A stretch of 64,000 nucleotides of DNA from Sweltsa coloradensis. Its lineage: Eukaryota; Arthropoda; Insecta; Plecoptera; Chloroperlidae. Of the stretch, positions 35,780 through 47,174 are shown piece after piece; within the stretch, counting starts at the first letter, position 1; each line of letters opens with the position of its first letter. The DNA lies in assembly GCA_024449915.1 (NCBI GenBank), contig JAMZAV010000446.1:186001-250000 (forward strand), written 5' to 3'. The translations under genes and the position numbers were made by a program. The notes beneath the pieces were generated by a model. The model made no database searches. It was not told the origin of the DNA and saw only the letters and a list, made by a program, of their open reading frames with translations.

Positions 35780-36650
35780 ATACTTTCGAATTCAAGACAG
35801 GAATGTTATTAATTTTTAAACAGAACAGTCACAGATTAAAACAAGATTGGAACATTCTGATGATGATGAACAAAGAAGTAATTCACCCCAAGTTTAATAA
35901 CTGTTAGTATTGTTTATTATTGTGGGCACTCTCCCATCTGTATCTTCGTACTAAAGACGAGTTCTCTTTTGTTATGTCTTTATACTTTTTACCTGCTCGC
36001 TGATGTTATTTAACAGCGAACGTTCAGTTGACTTGAGCATTCATTAAAATAATATGCAGGCTATCTCTAGCATCACTCGATGTACGATGTTTAGCTAGGA
36101 AGCTACTTTACATAAAGGATGAAGCTGTGTTTAGGTTAAACATAATAACTTCAAGAAATCTCTCTCTTTAAAATTAGAAAATCTGTTTCTTGAGGGAATC
36201 TGTCTTGTGTGTCGGCGTGTTGTCTAACTCGATTTCAACGAGTTTTGAGGCAAGGTAGCGCCCCCCCCCCACCTCCCAGCATAGTAAAGTAACCTCCCCT
36301 CCCCCCACCCTCCTTCCTACTATGTTCGGGACGCGGCACGATCTCTCATTTAATCGAGCTCATAATTTTGACGTGAAGGTTTGACAAAATGTATTAAAGA
36401 TATACTTATCATGTTAAATAACGCTAAACGCAGAACTACAGCATTTCGGTCTCTCTCCGACCCTCCCAGATAAATATTCACATTTGTGTAAACTATCTAC
36501 TTACACAAACTTATTACTTTTCAATAATTAATATTTACAATTTATTACATATTATGTGTTTCTAAATAATGTCAATTTCTTATTATATTAGTATTAGTAA
36601 ACTTGAATAATATTAGCTAAAGGACACTTTAACTGAAAATTGTGTTGTTG
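35780..36650. other. No gene seen
   Basis: AT-rich, with a C-rich patch at about 36261-36310. No supported exon. Confidence 0.4.
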
Positions 36651-36654
36651 TCAT

Positions 36655-36705
36655 ATGAAATGTACAATTTGTCCTAATAAAATTGAAATTGAAATTGACG
36701 AAAAC
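36655..36705 (+). repeat. LINE 3' terminus with ATTGAA microsatellite
   Basis: TTTGTCCTAATAAAATTGAA followed by repeats of ATTGAA. Such hexamer-tailed ends are typical of CR1/L2-like LINE 3' termini. The upstream 150 bp may be its 3' UTR; no ORF remains. Confidence 0.5.
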
Positions 36706-36709
36706 TGAT

Positions 36710-38740
36710 TTTCAGTGCGGGACAACTAAAAGAGATTATAACTTATTTCATTACATGTAATTGCATAGTATTTAAAAAGTGTTATTCATTTATAAAAATC
36801 AAAACATCGTATATCAATGTATAAAAATCCAAAGTTAACGTTTGTGCACACATTTCTGAAGTAACAAATCTCAACCCTAAGCTAGATTTTTAGTAGGGTT
36901 TGACTATGACATATCATTCAGTTATCGATATCACGCGAACATTTCAATATCGATTCATCGACATTTTATATTTTATTTGTAGAAAAATCATAGTAATAAA
37001 AAATGTATCATTGTAGGCGGTTTACTTTTTATGTGTGGCTAAAAGGGTTGATAAAATATCGCAAAAAATAAATAACAATGATTACGTTCTCACACTCGTG
37101 TTTAATAACCCGGCACCTCCACCAAGTTAAGCAAGCGAATTGTAATTTGAAGAAATATTTAATAATTTCTTTGGTGTTTGCAGGTTTTTGGAAGAACACT
37201 TTGATATTTAAAAAAAAATTATCCCCGTTCAAGTATTTTTCGTTAAAAATGTTTTTAATCTTTTCGCCTAAATTTCGATACAGAGTCTAAATATCGATAT
37301 CGAAATATTTCCACATCGTTATATCGAAATATCAATTTCTTTACCCAACCTTAATGGTAAGAATCTAGACTCAAGTCAAAGTCGAAGAATCTTCCTGTAC
37401 TAGGTCAGTACTAAGCAAGTCAATATGCTACAAATGTGTGTCGAGTAGGGGATGGTGGGGGGTGAACTTCTTTAAAAGTGTATTGCCCATGTACCGCCAC
37501 ACTTGACTTCCGCCCAATAAGCTGTAAATGTGTGTCGAGAGAGGTACAGTTTTACTATCAGTACTGCGACACATCTAGACGTGCCCGGTCGTCTAATCGC
37601 TTGATCTGCTAGATTGTTAGATGCAGCAGCAGCAGAAGCGGTATTTCGATGACCCTTCAAGAGTTTTATTAAAACTCAGAGCGATATGAGTTTCATGCCC
37701 CAGATTATTATGCCGAGTGTGGTTGTTTCTAGCGGCGATCAAATTCTTTATGCTGACTAAACGATGCTGATTTGACTCGTTTCAATAGTGATTACGTAAA
37801 AATTGTTCACGTTATGTCAAAGTAACTCAATACACATTCAGCACGTAAATAAAAAAAGATTATCAAACAAACTTGCTTTCCTATAGATGATTCCAAGCTT
37901 CTTCGCGAAGCAATTACATTTACAATCGCGTTGATAGATGAGCGTATTCGGTGCATCTTTACCTATGCTTTTGAATTGAATTTATTTTTGCCATTGATGG
38001 CATAGAATTTTTTTTTTTCGAGTTGTGCCAAATTATTTTTATTATCTATGGATGTAAGATAAATAATGCACATTTCTAGCAAGTGTTTTGCTTGACATTG
38101 TTTTCAATATCTTATACACGAAATTGTAATACAGTTTCGAACTATTTCAAAATACATGTACACTAACAACACATAGGCTGGCAGACACCTTGCACTTGGG
38201 GCATACTGCCCTTTTCTCCTCAGAATAAAGAAATGTGAAAATAAATAATAAATAATTATACATGAATAAATTGATATCTTTGGATGCAGTTGACACAATT
38301 GTCTTCATAGGAAATGTTATAAACTGCTGATTGCAATTTCGGGTTAAATTTGTATGGTACTGCGCATGCTCAGATTCGTTCTAATTGTAATCTAAAACTG
38401 TAGCCAGCTGACTGCAGTCAAGGTGAGCTCACAGACTACATAGGCCTGCTAACTTGATACGTATAGAAGAGCCCGCTCAGTTGTGAGTTTATCCAGGGAC
38501 ACCAGTAGATAAGCTGACAGACAAAAGCGTGTGATACACAAACGCGGTCTTTGAAATCTTTACAATTTGACACCTCGTTCGTACCACGCTGCGCTTTGTC
38601 GCTTTCGTTGTTCTTCCGGCTTCACGAGGCTACAACAGTGTTCGGGCTCACGTATGATGTTTCACAAAGGTGCTGATATTGATATGTTTTAATGTTGCCA
38701 CCTACGCCGGTCTCGGTCAGTGTCGTTGTAACGATAATGA
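36710..38740. other. No gene supported
   Basis: Frames at 37029-37290 overlap on opposite strands and lack motifs. Motif copy G lies at 37109. GATATCGAAATAT-like palindromic AT repeats occur at 37290-37335. Confidence 0.35.
37109..37124 (-). repeat. Isolated tRNA-Ala-like motif (copy G)
   Basis: Exact CCCGGCACCTCCACCA, preceded by ATAA and followed by AGTTAAGCAAG. No flank similarity to other copies. Confidence 0.7.
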
Positions 38741-38756
38741 TTGTTTTGACTTTGTG

Positions 38757-39016
38757 TGTTTAGTTTATTTGGATAAGGGCGCGCCAACCGTTAGGCCATG
38801 ATGAGCCACTCTATAGACTAGGAGGGGATGTTGGGATGATAGACAGTCCTAGACAGATCCGTACACATGCAAGGGAAGGGGGGAGAGTTAAAAGTCGACG
38901 GCCAGAGCTCGCCTCTAGTTTCGGGGAGGAAACTATTACCCTACGTTATGGACTTAGATGGACTTGGATCAACGGAGGTATACCCCGAGCCAATACTATT
39001 GAGGTCCCAGACGGAG
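38757..39016. mobile_element. 260-bp insertion flanked by 12-bp direct repeats
   Basis: TTTGACTTTGTG occurs at 38745-38756 and 39017-39028, as expected of a retroposed insert with target duplication. The minus strand has TGGCCTAACGGTTGG, which resembles a tRNA A box, near its right-hand side at about 38783-38805, but no B box was found. Two overlapping 61-codon plus frames inside are not supported. Confidence 0.45.
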
Positions 39017-39119
39017 TTTGACTTTGTGCGTTTTGAAGTTCATTTGTTGTAATTAAAAAAAATGTCTGTAGCTAGTGACTGGTGTAAGTAGTGAAAGTAG
39101 TAAAAATTTTAACTTGACC

Positions 39120-39400
39120 TTTAAAAAATTTTTTTTTTTTAGTACCTATTCTTTTTGTATGATTGTTACGCTCTCTATCGGATAAACGGCTACTCCAAAT
39201 TTGACGAAATTTTTCAGGAGACCTTTAAAATCTTTTATTTTGTTCCACTAGCGTTTTTTGGTACATTCGAAAAAAAAATCACACGAAAATGGCAATTTTA
39301 CATTATTTTTATGACTGCATCATTGCAAGGAGACGATTGCCAAATACACGCTCCTCCATCAACGTACTACGAAAATCGTTCGCGAAACTGTCTAATAAGT
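39120..39400 (+). mobile_element. Decayed Helentron-like element, 3' half
   Basis: Contains ACGCTCTCTATCGGATAAACGG and ATTTGACGAAATTTTTCAGG, which align with the conserved blocks of families A and B. It ends CTCCTCCATCAACG...TCGTTCGCGAAACTG near 39395. The 3' stem CAACG/CGTT is kept but the CTAG end is degraded. The 5' end is lost. The 82-codon frame here is fortuitous. Confidence 0.5.
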
Positions 39401-39404
39401 TAAG

Positions 39405-40116
39405 AAAATATTATATAAATAAAAAATACGGAGTGCAAAGTATTAATAATTTTCTATGGCCTCCTTACAGCAGTGAATCAAATTCACATAGTTTCTCCGT
39501 TGTTTATCGTTGTATATTTTAGAGATGAAACTTGCGAGAAGCAAAGCAAATGTAATAAACGGCGGTAATAAAAGTTCCACTTAGCACAACAAGAACAAAC
39601 TCTCCGAATGCTTTCTTCCTCGCGCCCCGGGGTAGTTTTTACTATGCAGGATGCGGGGGTGGGGGGTGCGGAAACGAGGGAAAGATAAGTTTTATTTCCA
39701 TTTAAAATATAACAATAACACACATTTCAGTTAGATTTTTACACAAGACAATGATTAGCTTAGTGGTATTTGGAATATAGGCTTTTTCAACCTTTTAAAC
39801 TATAATAATTAGCAACAATAACATGATAAAAATGTATAGTTAATTACACAATAACTATACAAATAACTAACATAAATACAATGTAGACATTTAAATACAA
39901 TATTTAAATTTTCCCAAAACTTTAAGCAAATATGTACAAATTTGAATTTAAAGACCCTTGAGCACAAATGTTGACGTAAAATAATGCTTTAAAACAGTAG
40001 GTACAACAATTACAATTATTCAGTAGTAAAACTTAACGTTTGCATAAGTTTTCATAACTTTACAACCTGGGCAAAAATAGAAAACATTTTGCAACAAAAA
40101 TAGAGGTGGTTGACGT
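39405..40116. other. Possible 3' UTR of the minus-strand exon, otherwise nothing
   Basis: If 40117-40338 is a terminal exon, its 3' UTR would run into this AT-rich stretch. TTTATT at 39691-39696 would be an AATAAA signal on the minus strand. No coding evidence. Confidence 0.25.
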
Positions 40117-40338
40117 TTATACGCGTAGATCTTCTTCGCGTTGTTGTCGAATCGATATTAGTCGCCAGAAAGCCTGACTGAGGGTTTTCCCTGGACGTTC
40201 CTTGTCCAAAATACGAGTGATGAAGTTGGGTACATAACATATGACCTCTTTGGACGTTCCCTTCAAAATATTCTTACACCATTCTTTCATAGTAAAGGGA
40301 CAATTTCTCCCTGGACGCTTTTCAATAAATACCTTTTC
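40117..40338 (-). CDS. Candidate terminal coding exon, unidentified protein
   Basis: The frame is open for 73 codons ending in TAA at 40117-40119 and has no internal ATG suited as a start. It begins right after a 3' splice site (ACACGTCAG, exon from 40338) in phase 0. Its translation is compositionally protein-like: it includes EKRPGRNCPFTMKEWCKNIL, GTSKEVICYVPNFITRIL, DKERPGKTLSQAFWRLISIR, and a charged end QQREEDLRV. I do not recognise the family; a C-terminal part of a short-chain dehydrogenase was considered but not supported. The RPG...T pattern occurs twice (ERPGK and KRPGR), with TCCAGGGA repeated in the DNA. Upstream exons would lie at higher coordinates; see 44232-44351, whose donor is also phase 0. 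Confidence 0.4.
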   Translation of the reverse strand, partial: EKVFIEKRPGRNCPFTMKEWCKNILKGTSKEVICYVPNFITRILDKERPGKTLSQAFWRLISIRQQREEDLRV

Positions 40339-40794
40339 CTGACGTGTTCACATTTTTTTAAAAACAATTTTAACTTCCTTGACTACTTTACATTAACTTT
40401 ACTTCTTACAAGTTAAGTGAATTTCCTGGTCATTTATCTGTATTCGTTACAGAAGTTTCAAAATAAAAACTTATGAAAACGTTCATATTCTTTTCTTGCT
40501 ACCTATTTACAAATATAATTTAACTTTTCAAACTTTTAAAATGGAATGAAATCTAACTTGATTTTAAAAATTCACAAGGTGGTAAAACGAAAGACAAATA
40601 TTAAATTAGGATAACTTTTGCACGCTTGTCTTTTGCTGGCCTCTCACATAGTCGTACTAATAACTTTACCGTGATAGACCATGTTGTTTGCGACAGAATT
40701 TAGTTGGTACTATTTATGGCCAATGCCGTATTGGACGAACAGCAGATTAATTGATCAATTACAGAACTACAGAGCAGAATTTTAAAGTGGAAGT

Positions 40795-41030
40795 ATGAAC
40801 ATTGGAAGACCAAGAGAGAAGTGGCAGAACCAAATAATAAATGATGTTGAACAGAGAGATGAGTGTTGGGAAGAAGTACAAGCAGAACGACAAGAGAATA
40901 CAGAAGGGAATGGCGTGAGCTGGTTATAAGAAGCAAGGAAGAAGAGGACCACATTGAAGGAGAAGAAGAAACGGAAGACAAAGAATTTGAAGAAGAAGAG
41001 AACATCACAGGCCCGGCAAGCCGATGTTAA
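40795..41030 (+). pseudogene. C-terminal remnant of a LINE ORF2
   Basis: From ATG at 40795 the frame gives NIGRPREKWQNQIINDVEQR, then DECWEEVQAERQEN. It must shift by one base to continue REWRELVIRSKEEEDHIEGE and end in an acidic tail before TAA at 41028. The GRPR-x-W...D...W...A-x-R...W-R-E-L pattern is characteristic of the extreme C-terminus of RTE/CR1/Jockey-type LINE proteins. The frameshift and isolation make it a dead fragment. The minus-strand frames here are shadows. Confidence 0.7.
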
Positions 41031-41034
41031 TTAA

Positions 41035-43730
41035 CTCTGTGCGCGTAAGAAAACAAGTGGTAGGCCACACCTGACCCGACTTATGTTGGACACAGGAGTA
41101 AAGAAGTATAATATATATAATTAAAGATTTAAAATAAGTTTTAATTATCTTATTTGTATTTAGTACCGCCAGACTTTGTTGTTGACACTTGCTTGGTGGA
41201 CGAAGACTCAACGTGAAGCCGTACACTGTTGCTAATGGCAAGCGTTGCCAGCTGAGTGATGAACGCAAATCGGCTGGTAATAGCCTTGACGAATAGCAAA
41301 CACCTATTGGCAAGAGTGGAATACGGGGTCTTGTCCCAATAAACCAACATAGGATTAAAAACAGTTTCATTACAAGGAGCTCGTGTGTTCCACGGTTGGT
41401 GGAGGGCTCGGCAGCTACGTGTTGTTTAATGACGACGCGCTGGCTTAGGAATATGAGTTGTGCGCGCCGCGTTTATACGCGCTACTTTAACAAGCAGGAA
41501 GTCTCGGCGAGATATTGTTCTTGGCAGCTTATCGCTTAGAGGTGTGTATAAGCCTAGTTGTTATGAATTATTTCCATCTGCCAACTTTAGAGCTGAAAAT
41601 GTCACTACATTTCCGAGTTCAGGTAGTTTCTGTGATGTAACATTATGTTGGTAGCACGTCGTCAGCTTTGGGTTGGTAACTTCAGAACTACCAAATTTGT
41701 GGATACATACCTTTCATAAGATTAAGAATGCACAGTCATTTAATTACTTGATTCTTCCTCATACCAATAACACTTTTATGTGGACATGTACGTTGATCTT
41801 GAGCGCTTTAAAGAAAACTCACTATCTTTCCCTCGGTAAAATAAATTACGTCTAAACTATTGTCGGTAAATTGTTTCAGTTTATCTTATTGGTATTAGCC
41901 GTACAAAAAGCCAAAATCCTATGGAACAGTCGGGTTGGGTGCACTAAACACATTTCTCCTTGGTTAACTGATAGGTAAATCGGGGATTCAAATGGCAAAC
42001 CAAAAACCCAAGCATTATTAAAATGTAATTTTTGGACATTACACTGTTCTTGTAAGAAAATTCTTCAATTCAATTTAAATGTTCTTCTAGTTTAATATTT
42101 ACAATACGAGGATGTTCACAAAATAAAACTTTCAATCCTGACAATCAAAATACGTTTCTATGTTTAGCATGAAGACAAACCAATAATGGTTCTTATTTGA
42201 AATGCGAAGGCATATCACTATATTATAGATAACTCCACTCAAAGAAGCCACTATAAAATCTTTGGCAAAACATATCCACCTAGGGGTGAGTTTTCGAAGG
42301 AAATGCAAAACACTCATTTCGATACCCGTTTATTCACTTAACTATCATTTGAACTCCTCTTATCGTCGCGATACGCGTCATTCTGTGTAATTTAAGAGTA
42401 ATTCCCTAATAAACAAGCCACACGACAAACAATCTACTACTACAAATGATTCATAACATTAAAGTTGTTTTTATATTATGGTGAAAAACTTTCTACACTT
42501 TTGATCTGTTTTTATCTTCACCAAGTAAATCGTAATGATGATTATTTCGGTTTGGGACAGAAAAAGTAAAGTCCATCAAAAGACCGTTTTTAAAACTACC
42601 CCTGTGAGTAATTGCTCAGCTTATACCACATGAAAAACAATGAAGATGTTTTTAGAAAGTGGCGTCGTTTATCAACCGCATAACACAAACAAAACATGAC
42701 TGGCAAATCCTAATTAGGCTGTAATGAACGTTGGGTTCAGAAGTTGAGCAATGATGTTATAGTTAGCCTACTGAACCGTGTGCTGAAATCCACCTCGCAC
42801 CACTGAATAAAAACACTTGTCGTTTTCAATGTAAAAACTTTCAATGACTGAATTAAAGTCAAGTATCGAATTAGTTTTGTTATGATGTTTGAATGGAGAC
42901 CATGCTCACCTGAGCACTTTCTATTTGCTGTGATTTATACAACAAGAGGCAGATCCAAAGTGTAACAACTACAATGAACGCACCCTTCAGAGAAGTCGCT
43001 GAGGCTGGCACGGATACGAGTTTAGGCGCTCAGCTTTCTGTTTTTTTTTCGTGCCAACCAGCAGAAATCATCAACAAGTGAGTGCGCGCATATGAGTTGG
43101 GCCAAGCTCAGCACCCCGTTTTAAATTGGTTCCGTACGACCATTCAAATTAAAAAATTTATAGCAAAACAACACAGAACAATACACGGTTAAAACTGCAA
43201 CGCTCAAAATTGACAAACATCAATATTACATTAATATTGAGTATAAACAAACTTTAAAATTTCCAATCGAGTTGATATTTCACACATTACTCGATGCATT
43301 TCGGTCGTTTCGAGTTGTGGAGATTGCAATACAAAAGTGTTATGCGCGAGAATAAACCTTTTTTATTTTCTAACTAATTTAAAATATGTTGATCGATAGA
43401 TGAGGCCTTCTTTTATTATGCTTTGAGTTGTTATTCCTTGGTTACCCTGCCCTTGAAACGCCCACCTTCACTGCAAACTAGTTGTGCAATGTGTTTAGAT
43501 AAGAAATATTGATATTTATTGATAAAGCCATATATAAAAAATAAAACATGTATTTAATAAGACAGTCAATGTGCTGGTCATGCTATTTCTGATGAAAATA
43601 CGTTCTCAGTTCTTTTACAGATTATCTTAACTAGGCTTCAGACTAAACTAAATTACAGTAGATTTTATATAACAGTTTTATTTTAGAATGAATGTTATTT
43701 TTAAAACTACAAAAAAAATAATACATTGAT
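41035..43730. other. No gene supported
   Basis: A minus frame of about 90 codons at 41150-41420 and a 61-codon one at 42132-42317 could hide exons but lack clear splice signals or recognisable motifs. The plus-strand frame at 41460-41654 is unsupported. Confidence 0.3.
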
Positions 43731-43734
43731 TTAG

Positions 43735-43830
43735 AGTCTACCCACTCAGTTATATAACTGATTTTCAGTGGAGGACAGTAAATCAAAGCGACCAAGCCAA
43801 CCCTGTAGGCCCCGAATGATTCCGGTTTTA
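43735..43830 (+). repeat. Dispersed repeat family V, copy 3
   Basis: TTAGAGTCTACCCACTCAG, then TTATATAACTGATTTTCAGTGG, AAGCGACCAAGCCAACCCTG. The first block recurs at 44698 and, inverted, at 60145-60180; the second joins it to copies V1 and V2. Confidence 0.6.
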
Positions 43831-44231
43831 TTGAATTAACGCACACTGCAGCGAGTTCGTAAGTATTTTATATTTTCTTCAACTGATCGTTCACACTGGA
43901 TGCTTTACATGCCAATTTTTTTGTATCCCGTTATTTAATAAACCAAAACACTGAACCACTTTCTGAACCAAGGTTGATAAAAGTCATAGGCCTAGCGTTC
44001 TATTTTGTAATTAAATAATTGAATTTGTATGATAAGTTCACAATTCAGTGATATTCATCAACAACATGATTAATGCAAATTTTGCTGTTATCATTCAATT
44101 TATACAAAATATCGGCGTACGGTGGCGATTAAATTTTAGTGTAAAATTGATCGATTGATACTCCTGTTTTTGAGATAAATTAATCTGTACATAATTATTT
44201 CGGTATTGACATCATTGCGCAATGCACGTAC

Positions 44232-44351
44232 CTCCAGCAATGAGCGACGCAAACTGATGAGCGAGTCCACCTCCCGCCAACAGATCGCGCCACCGTCGAG
44301 GCCACGCGAACTTCCGCCCCGACCGCGATAACGACACGGAGACACATTCAC
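44232..44351 (-). CDS. Candidate first coding exon in a GC-rich island
   Basis: On the minus strand an ATG at 44351 opens exactly 40 codons that end at a good 5' splice site (CTGGAG then GTACGT, donor at 44231-44230), phase 0. The stretch 44220-44400 is clearly richer in GC and CpG than its surroundings, as promoters and first exons often are. The peptide, MNVSPCRYRGRGGSSRGLDG onward to SLLE, is Arg/Gly-rich and unrecognised. Other frames here are open too, so coding status is uncertain; it could instead be a 5' UTR exon. It would read toward the terminal-exon candidate at 40117-40338. Confidence 0.3.
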
Positions 44352-44697
44352 CGGCAGAGCCAGATAGCTCGGCTCGGCTGGCCTAGCTCACAATTGACCC
44401 TAATGGGGTGGTTTTACGACAGTCTACACGCTTATCTACAGCCCCAAACCCACCCCTTCACTTTTCACTCGCTAAGCCCAGTTGTAGATTCTTCTAGAGG
44501 ACTTTTCCACAGCTCGTATTGTGAACAGCTGAATGTTAGCTGGGCTCACTTCTGCAGAATGATGTGCGTTATAACCAGGTTTTCCTGAAGCTTCACACGG
44601 CACTAGAGCATAATTTAAATTGACATTGCGAACTATGAAATGTTCATTAAAAAAAAGCTTTCAACATTATAAATAAATAAGTAAAACACATTCATAT

Positions 44698-44945
44698 TTA
44701 GAGTCTACCAACTCAGTCACATATTTGATATTCAGTGGTGAACCATTTAAAGCAGACTAAGCCAACCCTGTTAGCGTCAGCACCATCGACGAGCGAACAA
44801 TAACCAACTAGAGACCAGTATTTTAAATAGGGAACACGAAATCAAACAAGCTGGACGCTATTTCAGTTCGCGGGCAGCGACAGAATCTACAAGGCTAATT
44901 AGGAACAACCTTAGAATTTAACATGTACTCGTTTCTAGGACGGCT
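44698..44945 (+). repeat. Dispersed repeat family V, copy 4
   Basis: Starts TTAGAGTCTACCAACTCAG and contains CTAAGCCAACCCTGTTAGCG and GGACGCTATTTCAG. It is the inverse of the interior of copies V1 and V2 (GACGAGCGAACAAT against ATTGTTCGCTTGTCG in V2; GGCTTTG-like end lost). Confidence 0.55.
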
Positions 44946-45675
44946 CCAAATTCATCGTTTACACAAGGTTTAATGAATTCAAGTCCACACAGTAAGTTTT
45001 TATATTTATGCAACACTATTATATTATATTTTCTACGTAAAAGCTCCAAATTTTATTGTTTAAACATGTTTATTTTGAAGAAAATATGAGCGACTCTTCT
45101 CTCAATACACATAACTCTATTGAATTTCATAAAATGCTCAAGTAACTCTTAATATGAACCAAGATTTATTAGATTTTTGTGACTAAGTTTCAATTGCGAC
45201 ATAAATATTGGCAATTCTCGATAAAATTCAGTTACGTACAAAATACACAATTCAGTTAGAAGCAGTGAAGTATTTCATGAATGTTGGTGATTGTTGGATG
45301 TTGGCGTATGAATTTATATCAATGGGATTTGGTATGAAATCCTATTTAAATTGGCGATTTGTATTGAAAATATTCCTGTATTGTTCTTAGATGGGACGTC
45401 ATAACAAATATCTGTAGATTTCCCTTGTCAATGATCTTAGCTACTCAACCAAGCAAGCAATGTAATATTACCATCTGCTGGGAGCTTTGATAAAACAGTT
45501 CTCTTGAGAGTTATAATACTGCACAAGATGGAGATACTTCATCTGCATGAGAGACCAAACAATAGTACACGAGGAGACTGGATTGTTCTCGGTTTCTTTG
45601 ATCTAATGTAGAACTCGTAGTGAATACACAGAAAGCTGAGTGTTATTAATAAATACACTGCATTTATATTTGACA

Positions 45676-46140
45676 AGTAAGTATTCTTCAATGATATTTA
45701 ACATCTATAGTAGGCTAGATCCCCAGTCTCAAATACGTCCGCACAGGCGCGAGCGTACCAAATTGAAGCGTCAATCTGACCTATTCAAGATGGCGATTTG
45801 GCGTTTCAATTTATGCTTTACATTATGTTTTAAATGCGATTAAGTATTTTTCTGGATTGTTTTGATATGGTTTTAGCTTGTGCAGCATGGGAATGCACAA
45901 ACAGAAACAATAAGAAGTTATTGCATAAGGGAATTTAGTAATCATTTGGTGTTAATGGCTAATATGCTCACCTGTCAACCTGATTGCCATCTTGAAAAAT
46001 ATTTGGTCTACAAATTACTATCCAAACTACTTTAACATATAAACTGACTTATTCAAGATGGCTTCTTTTTGACACGCCAGTGGACCAATGACTGGGGATC
46101 TAGCCTACTATAGATGTTGAATATCATTGGTTTACTTGTT
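45676..46140. mobile_element. MITE with about 50-bp terminal inverted repeats
   Basis: Left arm: CAAGTAAGTATTCTTCAATG, then AACATCTATAGTAGGCTAGATCCCCAGTC (ends about 45732). Right arm is its inverse, GACTGGGGATCTAGCCTACT...ATATCATTGG...TTACTTG (46086-46140). Subterminal TATTCAAGATGGC occurs near both ends in direct orientation. No transposase. Confidence 0.75.
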
Positions 46141-46315
46141 CCGCAGCAAGTATGCCGATGTTCGTGGCCTTGGGGGGCCAATGAGTGATCAGTATTTTAA
46201 AGTTGGGACCGCTGATTGGCTGCAATCCACCCGCCGGTGACGTCAGCATCGGCTTAGTTGCTTCGGAACAACTATACGATTCCATCTTACCTTGGGCGTC
46301 GTGAATTATTAATGA

Positions 46316-46577
46316 TTTTAAAACGTAAATCAAAACTTATGACCGAGGCCACTCCTTTTTTTTTAACGAATTTTCGTCGGCATCAACCTGATGATGGGTG
46401 AGGAAGTTTCATCCGAAAATTTGTTTTTAAGTAAGTAGTGGCCTCAGTCATAACTTTTTAATTTAAAAACGAATTTTCGGGTGAAACTTCCTCACCCATC
46501 ATCAGGTTGATCCTGACGAAAATTTGTTTTTAAGTATGTAGTGGCTTCGGTGATAACTTTTTAATTTACGTTTTAAT
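46316..46577. repeat. Compound foldback palindrome
   Basis: Central arms b/b' (46365-46423 and 46466-46525) are near-perfect inverses containing CCTGATGATGGGTGAGGAAG. An outer module, GTAGTGGCCTC-GTCATAA with a TTTACGTTTTAA end, occurs inverted on the left and direct at about 46433 and 46537. A 14-bp direct repeat ATTAATGATTTTA-type flanks it (46307-46320, 46611-46624), which could be a target duplication. Confidence 0.7.
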
Positions 46578-46840
46578 ATTGTTCCGGGCCAATAAGCTCA
46601 TTTCATAGAATATTAATGATTTTAGTAAAAAAAAAGCCATTGTTCATCTTTCAATTTTATTTCCAATTCATTTTCGAATACTTTTCCTAACAACTTTAAT
46701 TAAGCGAATATAAAGAACTTATTTTTTTTAGGGAGATGCTATGAACTACCATGTCGTATATTATAAAGCTAAATATACCAATTAAATATTCATTTTACAT
46801 TTTAAAAATTTACGTTTTCATGGCACGAAATAATAGAAAC

Positions 46841-47173
46841 CCCTGGTAGAAATATTTGTATGCCAAACGGTCGCCAAGCGGTCACCAACAGATCACCAAG
46901 GCTTATTTTTGATCGCCAACAGGTTACCAAGTGAAAACCCAAGGGTCGCCACCGAATTACAAAGAATATATGACAGCCAAACGTTCACACAAAAGGCAGC
47001 CAACGGGTCACCAACTCTGCAATGCAGTATTTTGACACAAAAACGACCTGTTGGCGACCATTTGCTGCTGTTGGTGATCACTTGGCGATCACTTGGCATC
47101 AGTTGGTAAACTAGTTGGTGACCTGTTGGGTGACCATTGGCAACCATTTGGCAACCAAATATTTTTACTAGGG
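46841..47173. mobile_element. MITE built of degenerate GGTNACC units
   Basis: Ends CCCTGGTAGAAATATTTG and, inverted, CCCTAGTAAAAATATTTGG; the arms are about 45 bp. The interior is a mosaic of 9-11 bp words such as GGTCGCCAA, GGTCACCAAC and GGTTACCAAG. The left half carries them in one orientation, the right half inverted (GTTGGTGACC, CTTGGCGATC). No frame is supported; the 94- and 66-codon frames translate the mosaic. Confidence 0.75.
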
Positions 47174-47174
47174 A

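Noticed and set aside
41150..41420. Minus-strand frame of about 90 codons (CNETVFNPMLVYWDKTPYST and on)
   Set aside because: Reads like protein in places, but there is no clear acceptor, no recognised motif, and competing frames are open.
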